Assembly: GCA_949358305.1 (NCBI GenBank) | Contig: OX442319.1 | Coordinates: forward strand, 14,568,001-14,632,000 | Direction: 5' to 3' | Source of the DNA: Strigamia acuminata | Lineage: Eukaryota > Arthropoda > Chilopoda > Geophilomorpha > Linotaeniidae | DNA: 64,000 nucleotides | Part shown: piece by piece, positions 1-14,741 of the stretch | Numbering within the stretch: position 1 is the stretch's first letter | Layout of the letters: each line of letters opens with the position of its first letter | Translations under genes and position numbers: made by a program | Notes under the pieces: generated by a model | The model's database searches: none | What the model saw: only the letters and a program-made list of their open reading frames with translations | What the model was told of the DNA's origin: nothing

Positions 1-59
1 GCGGTGTAATTGTATTTGAATTTAGTGGATTGAAATGTTAATTGATTTGTTTTACGTAG

Positions 60-3000
60 AAGCAGCTAGCTTGGGGATAGTGAAATTCTTGGAGATCGAA
101 AGTACTGAAGAAAGTAGCAACGGTTGGATGCTGTTGTCTACGATTAATTTGTTGGCGTCTGGAGACGAAAGTTTGATCGAAGTATGTATGAGGTTTTAAT
201 TTAATTTAATTGCTGTGGTTTTGTTTTGTTTGATTTTTTTCTTTTCGTTTAATTTTGCTAGGTGCTGACTGCTGCGTCGTTGCCGTCGACGTTGGTCAAG
301 TGCTTGTATTTGTTTTTCGATTTGCCGAAGTTGGACGAAGTGAAAAATCAACCGGAGCAAAGCGAATTCACTGCCGAAGAGAGGAGGATTTTATTACAGA
401 AGATTTTTGTACAGGTAAACAATTTAATTTAATTTAATTTAATTTAAATTAATTTCATTAATTACACAAAATTTTATTTTAAAAAATCAATTTTTTATTA
501 ATAAATACAAAAAAAAATTTAATTTTTAAACGAATTAATTTCTTACTAAAAGTTTCAATTGTGAGTGAAAATGGACATGTAGACACTTTAATTTTATATT
601 CAGCCACCTGGCAATAATGTTTTAACTTTTAATTAAAGGTTCTGATCCGCTTGACCTCCCACACAGCTGCAGCCGAAGAATTGGCGAGGAAAGACGATTT
701 GACGCTCTTGTTTAGTGCCACCACCAGTTGGTGCCCCCCTCACAACGTAGCGTGGAGAAAAAGTGCCGCCGAGGTGCTAATGACTCTTTCCAGGCACGGG
801 CTCAGTCCACCAGTCATTACATACATTCATCGTGCGTGTATATCTCTTTTATTTTGTTTACGAGTACTTGCTCGCGTATAATGCAAGACATTTATAGTGT
901 AAAGCCCAAGTATAACATAAATATAACGTAGCGTGCATCTGCATACATTTTGACATTTTGTTTTAAATAAATATTGCATTATTCAGAATGTCATGGAACG
1001 ATATTAACACTTCGTATTGTACGTATTGTACGTGGGCATTTTAGGGCTTATTTTCCTACAAAACTCGTAGTTCGCATTCTACGCGAGCATATACAGTAGT
1101 GAAAGTGATATAATAATTGTAATAATAATTGGTTTCGATAATGTGTTGATTGCAGACAAAGGATGCGTTGCCTTGTGCGTTGATAACATGCAGAGAGTGC
1201 AAGAACTGTCTCCTTTAGAAATAGTGGAAATGTTCGTGACGATCTTTTGTTTTCTCAAAGACTCTGCAGAGGTGGCGCAGACTTTGCTGGATGATTTCCG
1301 CGCGTGCCAGGGTTACATTTTTGTGTCGGAATTTCTTCTCCGATTGGAGCAGGACAAGAACGACGAAGCCAAGGAGGCGTTGAGGAACTTGGTGTTTCTC
1401 GTCGCTTCGCTCACCACGTGCGGGTTCGTCGAGTTGAAACCCAGTCAGGCGAGCACGACCGGTTCGCTGTTTCAGATCCCAGGATTTCAACTGCCGTATC
1501 CCAGTGGCCGAGGTGTGAACTGAATACAAATTGTCAAATTAGAAATACAGTCGAGCTTCGTTCTAACGAGGCTCGACTCTTAGAATGAAATGAAATGAAA
1601 TTAATTAAAATTTACAAGTTAGTGTGATTTGATTTGTTTGCTAGGAATGAGCGTTCGCAATGTGCAGGCATTCCAAGTGTTGCAGTCTGTTTTTTTGAAA
1701 TCAAACACATCTTATCTGAATAGCGTGGTTCTGGATGTCATCAGCGGTATTTACAACTCGGAAGACGCCAATTATTTCATCCTCGAGCCACAGTACGCGC
1801 TTTCGCAACTGGCGGAAAAAATTCATCTCAAATCGCCCGATGTTCAAGTAAGCAATTCATTTGTTTTTCTTCTTTTTTGCTCATTTATTTTTTTATTTTT
1901 TATTCTTTTTTAAATTTTATTTGCAGATGAAATTTTTTGGGTTGCTGGAATTTATTGTTTTTCATTTAAAATTTATTCCCTGTAAGGAATTTATTAGCCT
2001 GAGTCTTTTACTCAAAGCAGAGAGGTAGGCATTGAAGGTAGCCGTTGATCGCAGAGATTTGGCGAGATCTGAAGTTTATTTAGCATAAAAATTATCGACC
2101 CTACTTTGCCGACGATAAGAAGACGCATCCCAAATTTATCAGTCAATTTTTAGAAAAAAAATATTTTTTGGACGGCAAAGAGAGAGAGACATTTTTTAGA
2201 AAAAAAATGTGTTATTTTTACTGAAAATTGTTAAATTTCAATTTTTATTATTATTTTCCTAATTATTTCCTAAGCATATGACGCAGCCAAATTTTTGGTG
2301 GGCTTTTCAAAGTTAAAAGGTGCTTCTTACGGTCCGCAAAATACGGTATTTGAATGCACACTTTCTATTTGATGATAAAATGATTTTTAAATTTTTTTGT
2401 GGTTTTTAACATGAGCCGCCAAATGATTGCGATCAATGAAGCACGTTGCGCGCCCAATAAATGATAAATTTGATTTGATTTGATTTAATTTGATTTGATT
2501 TGATTTGATTTGATTTGATTTCAGTTCGTTGGAGTTTAGTATCGCTTGCATGCAAACACTACTCAAGTTCGTCAAACACAATGCTATTTTCAAAGATGTT
2601 TATCGAGAAGTGGGTTTACTCGAGGTCATAGTTACGTGTTTGCACCGATACGCCGCTCTATTAAAGGAATCTCAGAACGATAACGCCGAATCGGAAAACA
2701 AGAGCGGCCAATCCTATATTCTCGGTGCGCTAGTCATGGATGCTCTTGCGCTTATACTCAGTGGCAACTCGAGCAATGCAGGTGCGTTATTTTGTGGGAT
2801 CATTGAGTTTCGATTGAGTTTGATTTTTAATTTTTGATTTTTTAATTCTTTTTTATAGATTTGTTTCGCGAATGCGGCGGCGCTCGCTGCGCCCACAATA
2901 TGGTTCCTTATCTCGATTGCCGCCAACAAGCTTTAAACATAGTTCAGCAGCTAGTTTTGTGCAACGGGGGTGACGACGACATGGGCACGCTTCTCGCAAT

Positions 3001-4128
3001 GATGCACACGGCGCCTGTGGCCGCGCTCGAACTCAAAACACATATTTTAAAGGTTTTCGATCTTTGTTTTTATTTAATTTAAATTTTATCTTTTTTTTTT
3101 ATCTGTGAAAAGGCTTTGCTCACCGTTTTACGGGAGAGCCATCGAACGCGTACGGTGTTTCGTAAAGTTGGTGGATTTGTATACGTCATGTCGGTGTTAG
3201 TTTCCATGGAAGGCTGCTTATCCGCCCCTCCTAGACCTCCGTGGAACACGAGTAAGGAATTAAATGTAAAAATAAATGTAAAATTAAATTTGTTTGTTTG
3301 TTTTCTAGTTGAGGAGAAACAAATTCTAAGTTTGCTTCGCATAGTTTTGATTACATTGACCATTGCAATGCGATTTGAACCGGCAAATGCGAAATATTTC
3401 GCTCAAGAAGTAAAAGCTAGCTAAAATGTTTGTTTTATTTGTTTATTTTATGTTTTATTATGATGTTTTCAGATTTGTTACACAAGTCTGTCTGACAGTA
3501 TCCGCTTGCTGGGCTGCTTTTCGCAAACCAGCGATCTGCGCTCAGTGGAGAACTTTGTTCCGGTCAAAGACGAAGTGTTTCACAACATTTTCGTGGGCAA
3601 CAAGAGCAAAGAGGAGAAGGCGAATATACCGCGCCAACTATTCATGGTGACGACGATGATGCGAATTCTTTACGACATGGCTCTGGATGCTTTCGATCGG
3701 CCCGACACCACTTTGAATTTTGTTCCCATCTCGCCATCGCTCAAACACATTCGGTCCGTGAACGTGGACCGAAGCCCCGGGCTCAAACGGCGCGGCAACA
3801 TCCAAGCGCTTAATTTCAGCCCACCGGCCCCGGACCCCATAATCATGTACCCCGACGTGGTGGTTGGAATTTTGCATTTGCTGCCGTCGATTGTGCACGA
3901 GGACGGCAATCAGATGGCGTTTACGCTGCAGTTGTACGTGGCCGAAGTGCTGCGCTCGTTGATGAGAAGCGAACGGAATCAACAAGTGATGTGCGAGGTG
4001 GGAATGCCGAGTCAGTTGCTGGTTTTGTGCCGACCCGCACTCGAGGAGGAATCTCATTTTCTGCATCCGCCCTTGCAGTATATTTTCGAGCGCTTGTCAG
4101 CGCAGGCGTTGGAGCCCAAGGATTTGAG
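60..4128 (+). CDS. WDFY3: WDFY3/ALFY (blue cheese) ortholog, N-terminal armadillo-like region, exons 1-11 of window
   Basis: First part of a very large BEACH-FYVE scaffold used in selective autophagy of protein aggregates. Exons read in phase: 60-181, 262-414, 639-831, 1156-1512, 1645-1847, 1927-2024, 2525-2781, 2859-3052, 3113-3251, 3309-3409, 3473-4128; each is bounded by AG and GT and the junction phases agree. The translation follows metazoan WDFY3 closely, with blocks such as LTAASLPSTLVKCLYLFFDLP in exon 2 (one residue of the block shown is family memory, the match is otherwise direct), LSPLEIVEMF, ANYFILE, GGARCAHN, GDDDMGTLL and FRKVGGFVY. These are helical armadillo/HEAT-like repeats. 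The first two bases of exon 1 complete a codon begun upstream, so the start codon and roughly the first two hundred residues are outside the window. Function is assigned from the family; the reading frame and splice sites are seen directly. Confidence 0.93.
1547..1580. repeat. Short palindromic MITE remnant (CAGTCGA..TCGACT) in WDFY3 intron 4
   Basis: The segment starts ACAGTCGAGCTTCGTTCTAA and closes with CGAGGCTCGACT, so its two ends are complementary. The CAGTCGA-CTCGTT-TAACG type of terminus is typical of pogo/Tigger-like mariner MITEs. Related copies are at 11011-11096 and 13515-13580 in other introns of the same gene. Confidence 0.45.
2098..2348. mobile_element. MITE with TACCGTATTTTGCGGAC-type ends, copy in WDFY3 intron 6
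   Basis: The left part has GACGATAAGAAGACGCATCC followed by CAAATTTATCAGTCAATTTTT. The right end reads GGTCCGCAAAATACGGTA, the complement of the canonical left end seen in the sibling copy at 17096. Two such copies in introns of one gene, each with poly-A/T interior, mark a short non-autonomous element. The left end of this copy is degraded. Confidence 0.55.
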
Positions 4129-4493
4129 GTGCCCAAATTTCACACACACTTGACAAGTTTTACACGTTTTATTTTGACATTTAATTTAGAAGATTTTGGC
4201 AAATTTACACATTTTATTTTGACATTTAATTTTGAAGATTTTGACAAATTTCACACGTTTTAAACATTTAATTTTGAAGATTTTGACAAATTTCACACGT
4301 TTTAAACATTTAATTTTGAAGATTTTGACAAATTTCACACGTTTTAAACATTTAATTTTGAAGATTTTGGCAAACGTTTTCATACATTTTAGGCAGTTTA
4401 GAAATTTTAGAAATTTTGAATTTTGAATTTTGAATTTTGACAAATTGCTCTCGTTTAATTTAAATATTAAAAAAATTGTCTAATGTGTTGCAG

Positions 4494-5753
4494 AAACTTT
4501 TTCCGGCTGAGCAATCCTCTGTGCTGCAATCAAGAAAAGCCACCGGACGACAAGAACGGCAAAAAGGAAGGCGGACCTGTCCTCTTGACCCGAGTCAAGA
4601 CCCTCGTGTCGATGACCACTCCTCGCGACTTCCGTATGAACGGCACCGCCCTGGTTCCGCCGTTCGTCGAATTCGACATGAACATGGAAGGCTTCGGCTG
4701 TTTGTATCTGCCCAGCATCGCGCCGCAGAACGCGAGCGGTCCGTCGGTCGTGGGCTCCGGAATGGTGCGCGGCGGCATGGACGTGTCGATCGTTGGCGGC
4801 ATCGGCTCGGGCGATCGCATCTTTCCACCCCAGACCGGTCTTTCCTTCTCCTCGTGGATTTGCATCGAGAAATTCAGCAATCCGGGCCAAGACCCGCATT
4901 GCGTGCGTCTCTTGACTCTTGTGCGCCACATGCAGACCCGCGAAGATCATCTCATCTGTTTGAGCCTCTTGTTGTCGTCGAGGGACAAGGCGCTCATCAT
5001 CTCCACTCAAGAGACCATCTATCCGCAGAACGGACCCGCGGATTGGGAGCCCGAGACTCTGGGCGACGGCTGTGCGCGCATCTGGTGCCCGGAGTTGCTG
5101 CAGGAGAGCCAGTGGCATCACGTGGTCATTGTGCTCAGTCGGGCCGTGCTCAAGAATAGCGCCATATCAGTCTATGTGAATGGACAACTCGTCTGCAATC
5201 AAAAAGTAGGTTTTTTCTCTTTTGCATTTTTCTGGCATTTTCAACACTTCATTTTCAGTTTCACATGAATTGATTGATTGATGTTTCAGTTGCACTATCT
5301 TTCACAAAATCCCGGGGGCGGTGCGGCCAATTTGACTATAGCGGCTTCTGTCTACGGCTACATCGGTACGCCGCCGCTGTGGAGGAAAAGTTCACGGTTG
5401 GCGTGGAAACAGGGACCGTGTCTTCTTGTGGAAGAAATCCTGTCCGCGCACACTGTCGATTCGCTTCATCGTCTGGGGCCGACGTACACGGGTTGTTTGC
5501 AGGCTTCCCATTTAAACGGTGCTTTCAATTAATGTTTACATTTTTAAATTTTTACAAGTTTTAAATTTTTACAAGTTTTAAATTTTTACAAGTTTTTTAC
5601 AATTGCATTTTTCTAGGCATTGATGTGAGTGGGCCGCTGCTTTTAGAGGAGCGTGTTATTTTTGGATTGAATGCCTTAGCAATGACACAATTGACGCTGG
5701 CAAAGATACGCAAGCTGTACAGTAAAACTGACTGCAAATCAATTGCTAAACAG
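4494..5753 (+). CDS. WDFY3: WDFY3 ortholog, ConA-like (LamG-type) insert, exons 12-14
   Basis: Continuation of the same gene: exons 4494-5205, 5290-5518, 5617-5753. Exon 12 carries TRVKTLVSMTTP, FVEFDMNMEGFGCLYLPS, SFSSWICIEKF and QWHHVVIVLS; exon 13 carries the YIGTPP block. This is the concanavalin-A-like jelly-roll found before the BEACH half in many BEACH proteins, probably a protein- or glycan-binding surface. Exon 12, at 712 bp, is the longest exon of the gene. The coding sequence here is clearly GC-richer than the flanking AT-rich introns. The intron before it (4129-4493) is filled by a short AT-rich tandem repeat of about 49 bp built around AATTTTGAAGATTTTGACAA. Confidence 0.92.
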
Positions 5754-5834
5754 GTTTAATTTCGAAGAAAAAACAATTTCTAACTTGCAAGTGAATCGTG
5801 ACTATAATAAAATGCAATTTTATGTGGTTTCTAG

Positions 5835-8800
5835 TTGGGAATGTCATCGACGGAAAACTCGACTGCCATACGTATTTTGCATAATTCAGCCGGTCACTTT
5901 ACGGGTGCGGGTCGATGTTTGGGAGGTGTTGTTATTGGTTATCAAGGTAAAACACAATACAGAAAGAAAGAAAAGTTCCATGAACAAAACAAAAGTATTT
6001 AAAAACACTTATTTACTCTTATTTAATTTAAATACCGGTACTTTTGTTTTATTTCTGAATAAAAAATGAGTTTGAAAAATTTGAAAAATAATGATTTAAT
6101 GTTTAAAGGTGTGCGTACATTTTTCCCAAAACCGGTGGCAAAAGTTATAGAAAATGTGGGAGGCTGCCAGATTCTTCTGGGCCTGATTGCAATGGCGAAA
6201 GATATAGAAGGATTGTACGCGTCGGTCAAAGCGCTCGTGTGTGTCGTTCGGAGCAACACGACGGCCCAGATGGAGATGGACCGTATTCGAGGCTACCAGG
6301 TTAGCATTTTTATTTTATTTATTCAGCAAAATGAAAATTTTGAAATTGAAATTGAAATGACTCATCAAATTGTAGACTCTAGCGATGTTGTTGAAAAAGA
6401 AACGGCTTCTACTCAACAGTCACATACTTCATTTGATGTTTTCATTGGTCGGGACGGTGGACAGCGGGCGGGAGACCACCACCATTCCGAACACGACGGC
6501 GTTTCAGGATTTGCTCGGCGATTTGGACGTAATTTGTTTAATTTGTTTAATTGTTGACATGGTTGCCGATGGATTTTTGTTTTAGGTTTGGCGCGAAGCT
6601 CCGGTCGAAGTGCAGCGAAGCCTGTATGAGCATCTTTACGAATTAGTTACGGAGTCGAGCGACCAAAAGAATAACTTATTCATTATGCAAGAGTTGGGCT
6701 TGGTTTCCAAGTTGTTGTACGTGATGAAGGAATTTGCCTTACCCGACGTCACGATCGACACCGTGGACAAACTGTTGAGCAGTTTGCTACGAAACACGCC
6801 TGTAACGCAGGATATACTCCGGTCATTGACATCATTTTTCATTTTTCATTTGTCATTCTTTTTTTAAATTTTATTTGCCATTTTCTTTCCCCAGATTCGG
6901 ACAGTTTATTGCAGCTACTTTGCCATCGCACGCTTTTAACGAGAAGGATGTCAATTTGGCAACTGTGGATAAAGAAAAGAGTCAAGGTACTGTATTATAC
7001 TAAAACCAGAAATTAACTGAAATCATATTTTTAGAAATTATATTTATTTATTTATTTTCATTATTTTCAGACTTAACTGACAAAACATTCGAAGTTACGC
7101 TGAGACACAACATCCTTTTGCGGAATCGCTGCCTCTCTTTGTTTCTCGGTTTTATATCCGATACGAATAAACTGTAAGGAATGAATTTATGAATTTTTAA
7201 AATAAATTTAAAAAATTAATTATTTTTTTATTTAATTTATTTAATTTAATAGTTTTTGCGAAGAAGTGATGCGGATACTCGGCTTCGATTGGCTGTTGCT
7301 GTTCCTGCAAGGCCACTTGCACACCGCGACGACGATTCTCGCGCTTCGCAATCTGATCCAGGTGCTGAGCAATCCTTTTCTTTTGCAACGCTTTCGCGAC
7401 GGATCGAGCAACGGCGGCTGGCTGCGCGACACCGAGCCGGTGGTCGAGAACCGAATGAGCGTCGTGTTGGGATTTAACGTCGGGGTGACGAGCGGACGGT
7501 CGTCTTGTCCGCGAGAGATCCGCGAAGACGCCTATCACATTCCGGGTTTCCAAATGTTGCACTGGTTGATGCCGCAGCACATTTTCTTAACAGAGGCATA
7601 TTTTTGTATTTTATCCATAATAACCGGACAAGTCCCTGCTAGTCGGCCAGTGGACGGTTTGAAGGTGACTAACATTGGACTCGATGTTTGTTGATTGAAT
7701 TTATTGAATTTACTTGAATGTTTGTTTTTAGCTTAATCTCGATTCCATTTGGACGTACATGTTTGGAGTGACTGTCAGCGAATCGATAAAGACGATATCC
7801 AACAAATTGGACATTTGTTCCGACGCCGTGGTGACCGTTTTAGCCATGATCAGAGCTTTACTAAATCATCCAAATTCCGTAATCTATTCGCAAGTTTCGT
7901 ATTTGACGATTTTTTAAAAAATTTCTTTTCAATATTTGTTGTTTGTAGATTTCTAAAAAGACCGATCTGAGTCATCGTGACGAGTACGCCATAACGTTGG
8001 TGCAATTTTTATATTTTTTGTACAAAGAAGCGGCGGAATTCCAAACGATTTGCATGCTGGGCGAAGTTTTGAGCGCGTTGACGTCGCTGCTCTTTCCTTT
8101 CGACGACTCGGATTCCGGCAGCGGGGAGGACGTGTCCGAGATCGAGATCACCGAAGAGAATCTGAACGGCTTGATCGATCATCCGGCGAAGAAAATAGTT
8201 GTCGATTTTTTGCGCGTGATTGTCGTTGATAGTTTGTCACTCCAAGTGACGGGCAAGATGACCACGGTTGTGGACTTGATTTTGGAGGTTTGGCCAATTG
8301 AAACAAAATTGAAACAAAATTGAAACAAAATTGAAACAAAATTGAAATGGGTTTTTTTGGTTTTTTTGATTTGATGCATTTTGTTTTTTGTTTTTTCTAG
8401 TCTACGCCGGAGCGGACGAGCCGAAGGCAGAAAATCATCTTTCAAAACAAATTGATGACTTCGATAATGGATCACTTGATCGCGGCTGATATTTTGCTCG
8501 GGGAGCAGTCGGCGTTGATTTTGACGAGCGGTGGAAGTCATTCCTACATTCCGGCAAATGTTTTTTACTTAATAGCGAGGATTGTGGATAAAATGTGGCA
8601 AGGTAAGGGAAATGAATGAGATGATAAATCACCTTTATTTGAAAAAAGATTGGCGATTTTTTGAATATCTGCCCGGCCCGGCCGGGATTTAGATAAACGC
8701 CCGGGCCACAGATTGAAGCTTTACGGTAGTGGTAGTTATAACTCGGAAGTGTTAGTTTTCATGTGCTTTTTATTTGTTAGGTGTTGTCATTCAGGATCCG

Positions 8801-11800
8801 AATAAAGTGTTTGATTTTATCATAAAACTCATCACGCAAGCTAAACGACGAGGTAAATATTATTCTATCATTTTTAATTAATTAATTAATTAATTAATGA
8901 AATGATTTGGTTATTGCAGCAAATATCTCATTGGATGCAGTTCATCTGTCCTTAAATCGAACCATTTTGTATCAGTTATCACGACCAATTAATAGCGTGG
9001 CGACGCAGATGTGCGTGTTGGAAGCGCTGCAGAAATTAACCAGCAACCGTGCTCTTATTTTTGGATCTGGCAACTACGAGCTGGAATTCATTGCTTGTTT
9101 ATGCTATTGCTTGCTTCATCTTAGTGATACGACTAGTTCGAGGTAATCGACTCAAAAAATTGATTGATTTCACTTTTCTCCAAAACAGTTTCCCAATGCA
9201 ACTTACTTGTTAGAGCAGACTATATACGCAAAGGGTAAAGGGTAAAGGGTAAACTGTGGCAAACTGGACATTCTGGATGTAGAAATGTCAAAAATTATTA
9301 TAACGTATTTGATAAATTTTCATTTGCTCGTACCTTTACCAGCTTGAATTCCAGAGCCCAAATTAGGGGCCGTCTATAAATTACGTAACGCCTGGAGGGG
9401 GGGGGAGGGGGTTTCAAATTTTGTTACGGGTTGTTACGACGGGGAGGGGGGGGTCTTAATAATGTTACGTAACAAAATTTATTTTAACATTTTTGAAATT
9501 TTTTGAAATTTTTTGAAATTTTTTGAAATTTTTTTGAAATTTTTTTGAAAATTTTTGAATTTTTTTTTAAATTTTTGTAAAAAATTTTAAATTTGTGTAA
9601 AATTTTGTAGTACAAGCTTGTATCAAATTTTTTTTTTGTGGGGGGGGGGGGGTAGTGAGTTTTGTTACGTAATATTAATATTCTAGGGTGGGTTTGTGGA
9701 TTTGTTACGACCTTGTTACAAGGGGGGGGAGGGGGTCTAAAAATCGTAAAATCAGCGTTACGTAATTTATGGACGCCGTCCATAAATTACGTAACGCTGA
9801 TTTTTGGACGGCCCCTTAAAAGCAATACGATCTAAAGCAACAAAATTATTTCAATGATTTTTGTTGATGAGCTCAGGAATATATAAAATGAAAATACCGG
9901 TAGATCTATGGTATGTATTTACTTTTGGAAACAAATTTTCCAAGTTTTGAGTTTTTCGATCGACCGTCAACTCAAACCTGTAGTGATGCTCATTATGTGA
10001 GTCTGCAGTGATTTCATGGACTTTTTATTTTATTTTATTTTATGAGGTGCTGGTAATAATTTGGCTTTTATAAATACAAGTGTGCACACGTATTATATTT
10101 CAATCACTTTGAATTGCAATAAAGTGAAATCATTAAAATGTGAAATGAAGGAATGCACTTTACCCGTACATATTTTTAGTCTTAAAAATTGATCATCTGA
10201 TAGGATGAGCGAGCTAATATACATTTTTATTCGTATTTACCATTTACTCGCCCGCAACATTTGAATTTTTTAAATGGTGCAGCTATTTTCCACTAATAAT
10301 GGGTTTTTACTCAATATATATTTTATTTTGACTAGCATTTATGACTACAATCCTGAGAGACGTAGCGTTTGGCACGTCTCCCCTCACAACCCGTCGGAGA
10401 ACCTTCAAGAGGGAAGAGAATTGATCAGCACGGCAGCCAAGAAAGTGTGGGACGAACTCTACATTTGTAAAAAGCCGGTACGATAATCTTTTTGAACGTT
10501 TTTGAATTGAATTTATCCGTTTGATTGGTCGTTTCTTTGTCATTTGTGCTTACAGGTGATCGAAGAAGCTTTCAAAGTGGTTTTGCCAACACAGAATAAA
10601 ACGCCAGACCCCAGTGTGATCCGAGACATGGTTCTCGAAAGTGCTTCCAAGATGTGGGCCGTTTACGTCGAAGGCGAGAGGAAAGGCAACAGCAAAATGT
10701 CTCGCGAGCTGCAATCACATTTACAATCAGTTTAGTGCTTTCTATATTCTATAATCATTTCGATTCCAAATCTAAATTGCTAAATTTCTTTTTTATTCTA
10801 GAAAATATTAAAAGTGACCGGCGGACTCTCTCGGCTCGCCAGTCGCAAGAACAGGAAGGAAGAGGTGGTTCGAGTTCGTTGGGTCAACGTTTCGTCTCAC
10901 GATGTTTTGAATTGGACGTTCGCGCATATTGCGACCGTTAAGGATCTCGTGGAATTACAATCAAAGAGGGCTCAACAGGTTTGATTGTTTTGTTTTATAA
11001 CAATTTGTACTACAGTCGAACCTTGTTCTAACGAATACTTAAAAAGAGAACACAATATTAAAAAAAAATTTGATTCGTTTAAACGAGGCTCGACTGCATT
11101 TGAGTTAATGACTAACAAGTAAAGTGATTTCTTGGTGCAGAATCATCATCACATTCAAAAATATTTATACGGCGAATGGCTGCAGTCGGAGTACGAACTG
11201 ACCAGGGAACGAGGTTTGTGGGGACCAATGAGCGCGTGTCAGCTCACCAAATGGATGCTGGACATGACCGAAGGACCTTGTCGCATGCGGCGAAAAATGA
11301 TGACCAATAACTTGTTTTATTTCCATTACCCGTTCAGACCCGAAGTATTACCTGGAGATATTGTAAGTGTAATTGGAACCAGTGTTGCACTCGTTATCGT
11401 TACAATATTGTGATTTCGAACATAAAAATGTGTTCCAGGCCTAAATTTGCAATTTTCAGCCCAAAAATGAGTTTTCAGACGTGAAAAATGTTTTTGGATC
11501 TGAATAATATTTTTTTTGGACCTGAAAAACTTGTTTTTGGACGTAAATAATGTGTTTTTGGACGTAAATAATGTGTTTTCGGACGTAAATAATGTGTTTT
11601 CGGACGTAAATAATTTGTTTTTGGACGTAAACTAACAGTAATGGTAACTAGACTCACTAACAAGTAACGGTAACCTACCGTAGTTACTTTTTTAGCTAAA
11701 TAACTGTAACGCGTGCAATCCTGATTTGGAACGGCAGATTTTCGAGAATTAGGATTTGTGTGTTTCAGAAATCTCTGAAATTTAAAACGGCGACGAGTAA

Positions 11801-12080
11801 AGACAGCAAGGATTATTATCTGAATCATCGATCGTACAGCATGGTCGAAAGAGAACACGTGGCGATAGAAAATAGCGTGTTTGTGCCGGGAGACTCGTCG
11901 ACGGAAAGCTGCGACGAATCGGGCCAACCCGCTACTTTTTGTCCTCTAATACGTCGGAATTTGACGAGCGATGCGGACGACGATTTGGATGTATCCGATT
12001 TAGATCTGGACCCGGATCAGGAACAGGGTCAGAAACCAGATAATCAGACGGTTTTGAGACTGCTAGAAACCGGAGAGAAA
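5835..12080 (+). CDS. WDFY3: WDFY3 ortholog, central region, exons 15-31
   Basis: Exons: 5835-5946, 6109-6299, 6376-6528, 6586-6821, 6895-6986, 7071-7173, 7253-7664, 7732-7893, 7949-8287, 8401-8602, 8781-8852, 8920-9142, 10336-10477, 10556-10729, 10802-10978, 11141-11362, 11769-12080. All phases agree. Conserved landmarks include GLYASVKALVCVVRSN, LKKKRLLLNSHILHL (exon 17), LGFDWLLLFL and VLGFNVG (exon 21), HPAKKIVVDF (exon 23), SLDAVHLSLNRTILYQ (exon 26), RERGLWGP and KWMLDMTEGPCRMR (exon 30). Exon 31 has an acidic stretch (DADDDLDVSDLDLD) before the PH-BEACH domain, a low-complexity linker also present in vertebrate ALFY. The largest intron (9143-10335) contains a MITE. No stop or frameshift is seen, so the gene looks intact. 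Confidence 0.92.
9366..9816. mobile_element. PIF/Harbinger-like MITE in WDFY3 intron 26
   Basis: Terminal inverted repeats begin GGGGCCGTCTATAAATTACG and end with the complement (..TTTTTGGACGGCCCC). The element is flanked by TTA on both sides (9363-9365 and 9817-9819), the trinucleotide target duplication of PIF/Harbinger elements. The interior holds poly-G blocks and repeated GTTACG motifs. Near the right end a second TIR-like palindrome (GTAATTTATGGACG / CGTCCATAAATTAC) suggests a nested or duplicated terminus. No transposase reading frame is present, so it is non-autonomous. Confidence 0.75.
11011..11096. repeat. pogo/Tigger-like short MITE in WDFY3 intron 29
   Basis: Begins ACAGTCGAACCTTGTTCTAA and ends with the near-complement TTTAAACGAGGCTCGACTG, with an A-rich centre. 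Same terminus as the remnant in intron 4; too short to encode anything. Confidence 0.5.
11470..11630. repeat. Short tandem repeat of ~20 bp in WDFY3 intron 30
   Basis: Several copies of GGACGTAAATAATGTGTTTT in tandem, more diverged at the left edge. Simple intronic minisatellite. Confidence 0.6.
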
Positions 12081-12165
12081 GTAAATGAAATAAAATAAAA
12101 TATATACGTGCAATACGTTGTAAAAATGGTTTTAATTGGTTTTAAATGTTTTGAAATGTTTGCAG

Positions 12166-14432
<2,267 letters not shown>

Positions 14433-14741
14433 GTAAAGAATAAAGATCGGTCTTTGTACGGGGTGTCTAAAAAAAAAAATGTATACATATTTAAATTAAG
14501 TACGTACGGTATATATTATATATTAATCATTAAGTGCGGACTAGTATTGTTGAATTATCGTTTCCGGTGTAATTCTTTCTTTTGGTGCTTATTTTTTGAT
14601 GATCCGAGCTTCCGTTCTCAAGATATTTGCGCTTTTCATTAATGAAAAGATAGATAGATATCTTTCAATATGAAAGCGTGTACACATTTTTTGGCGCACA
14701 TTGCGTGTGAATGACACATTATTTTGTTTATTTGATCCTAG

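Noticed and set aside
65-110. Resemblance of GATAGTGAAATTCTTGGAGA to the 18S rRNA segment GGTGAAATTCTTGGA
   Set aside because: The segment is an in-phase exon of WDFY3 (ASLGIVKFLEIES) and no rRNA sequence flanks it.
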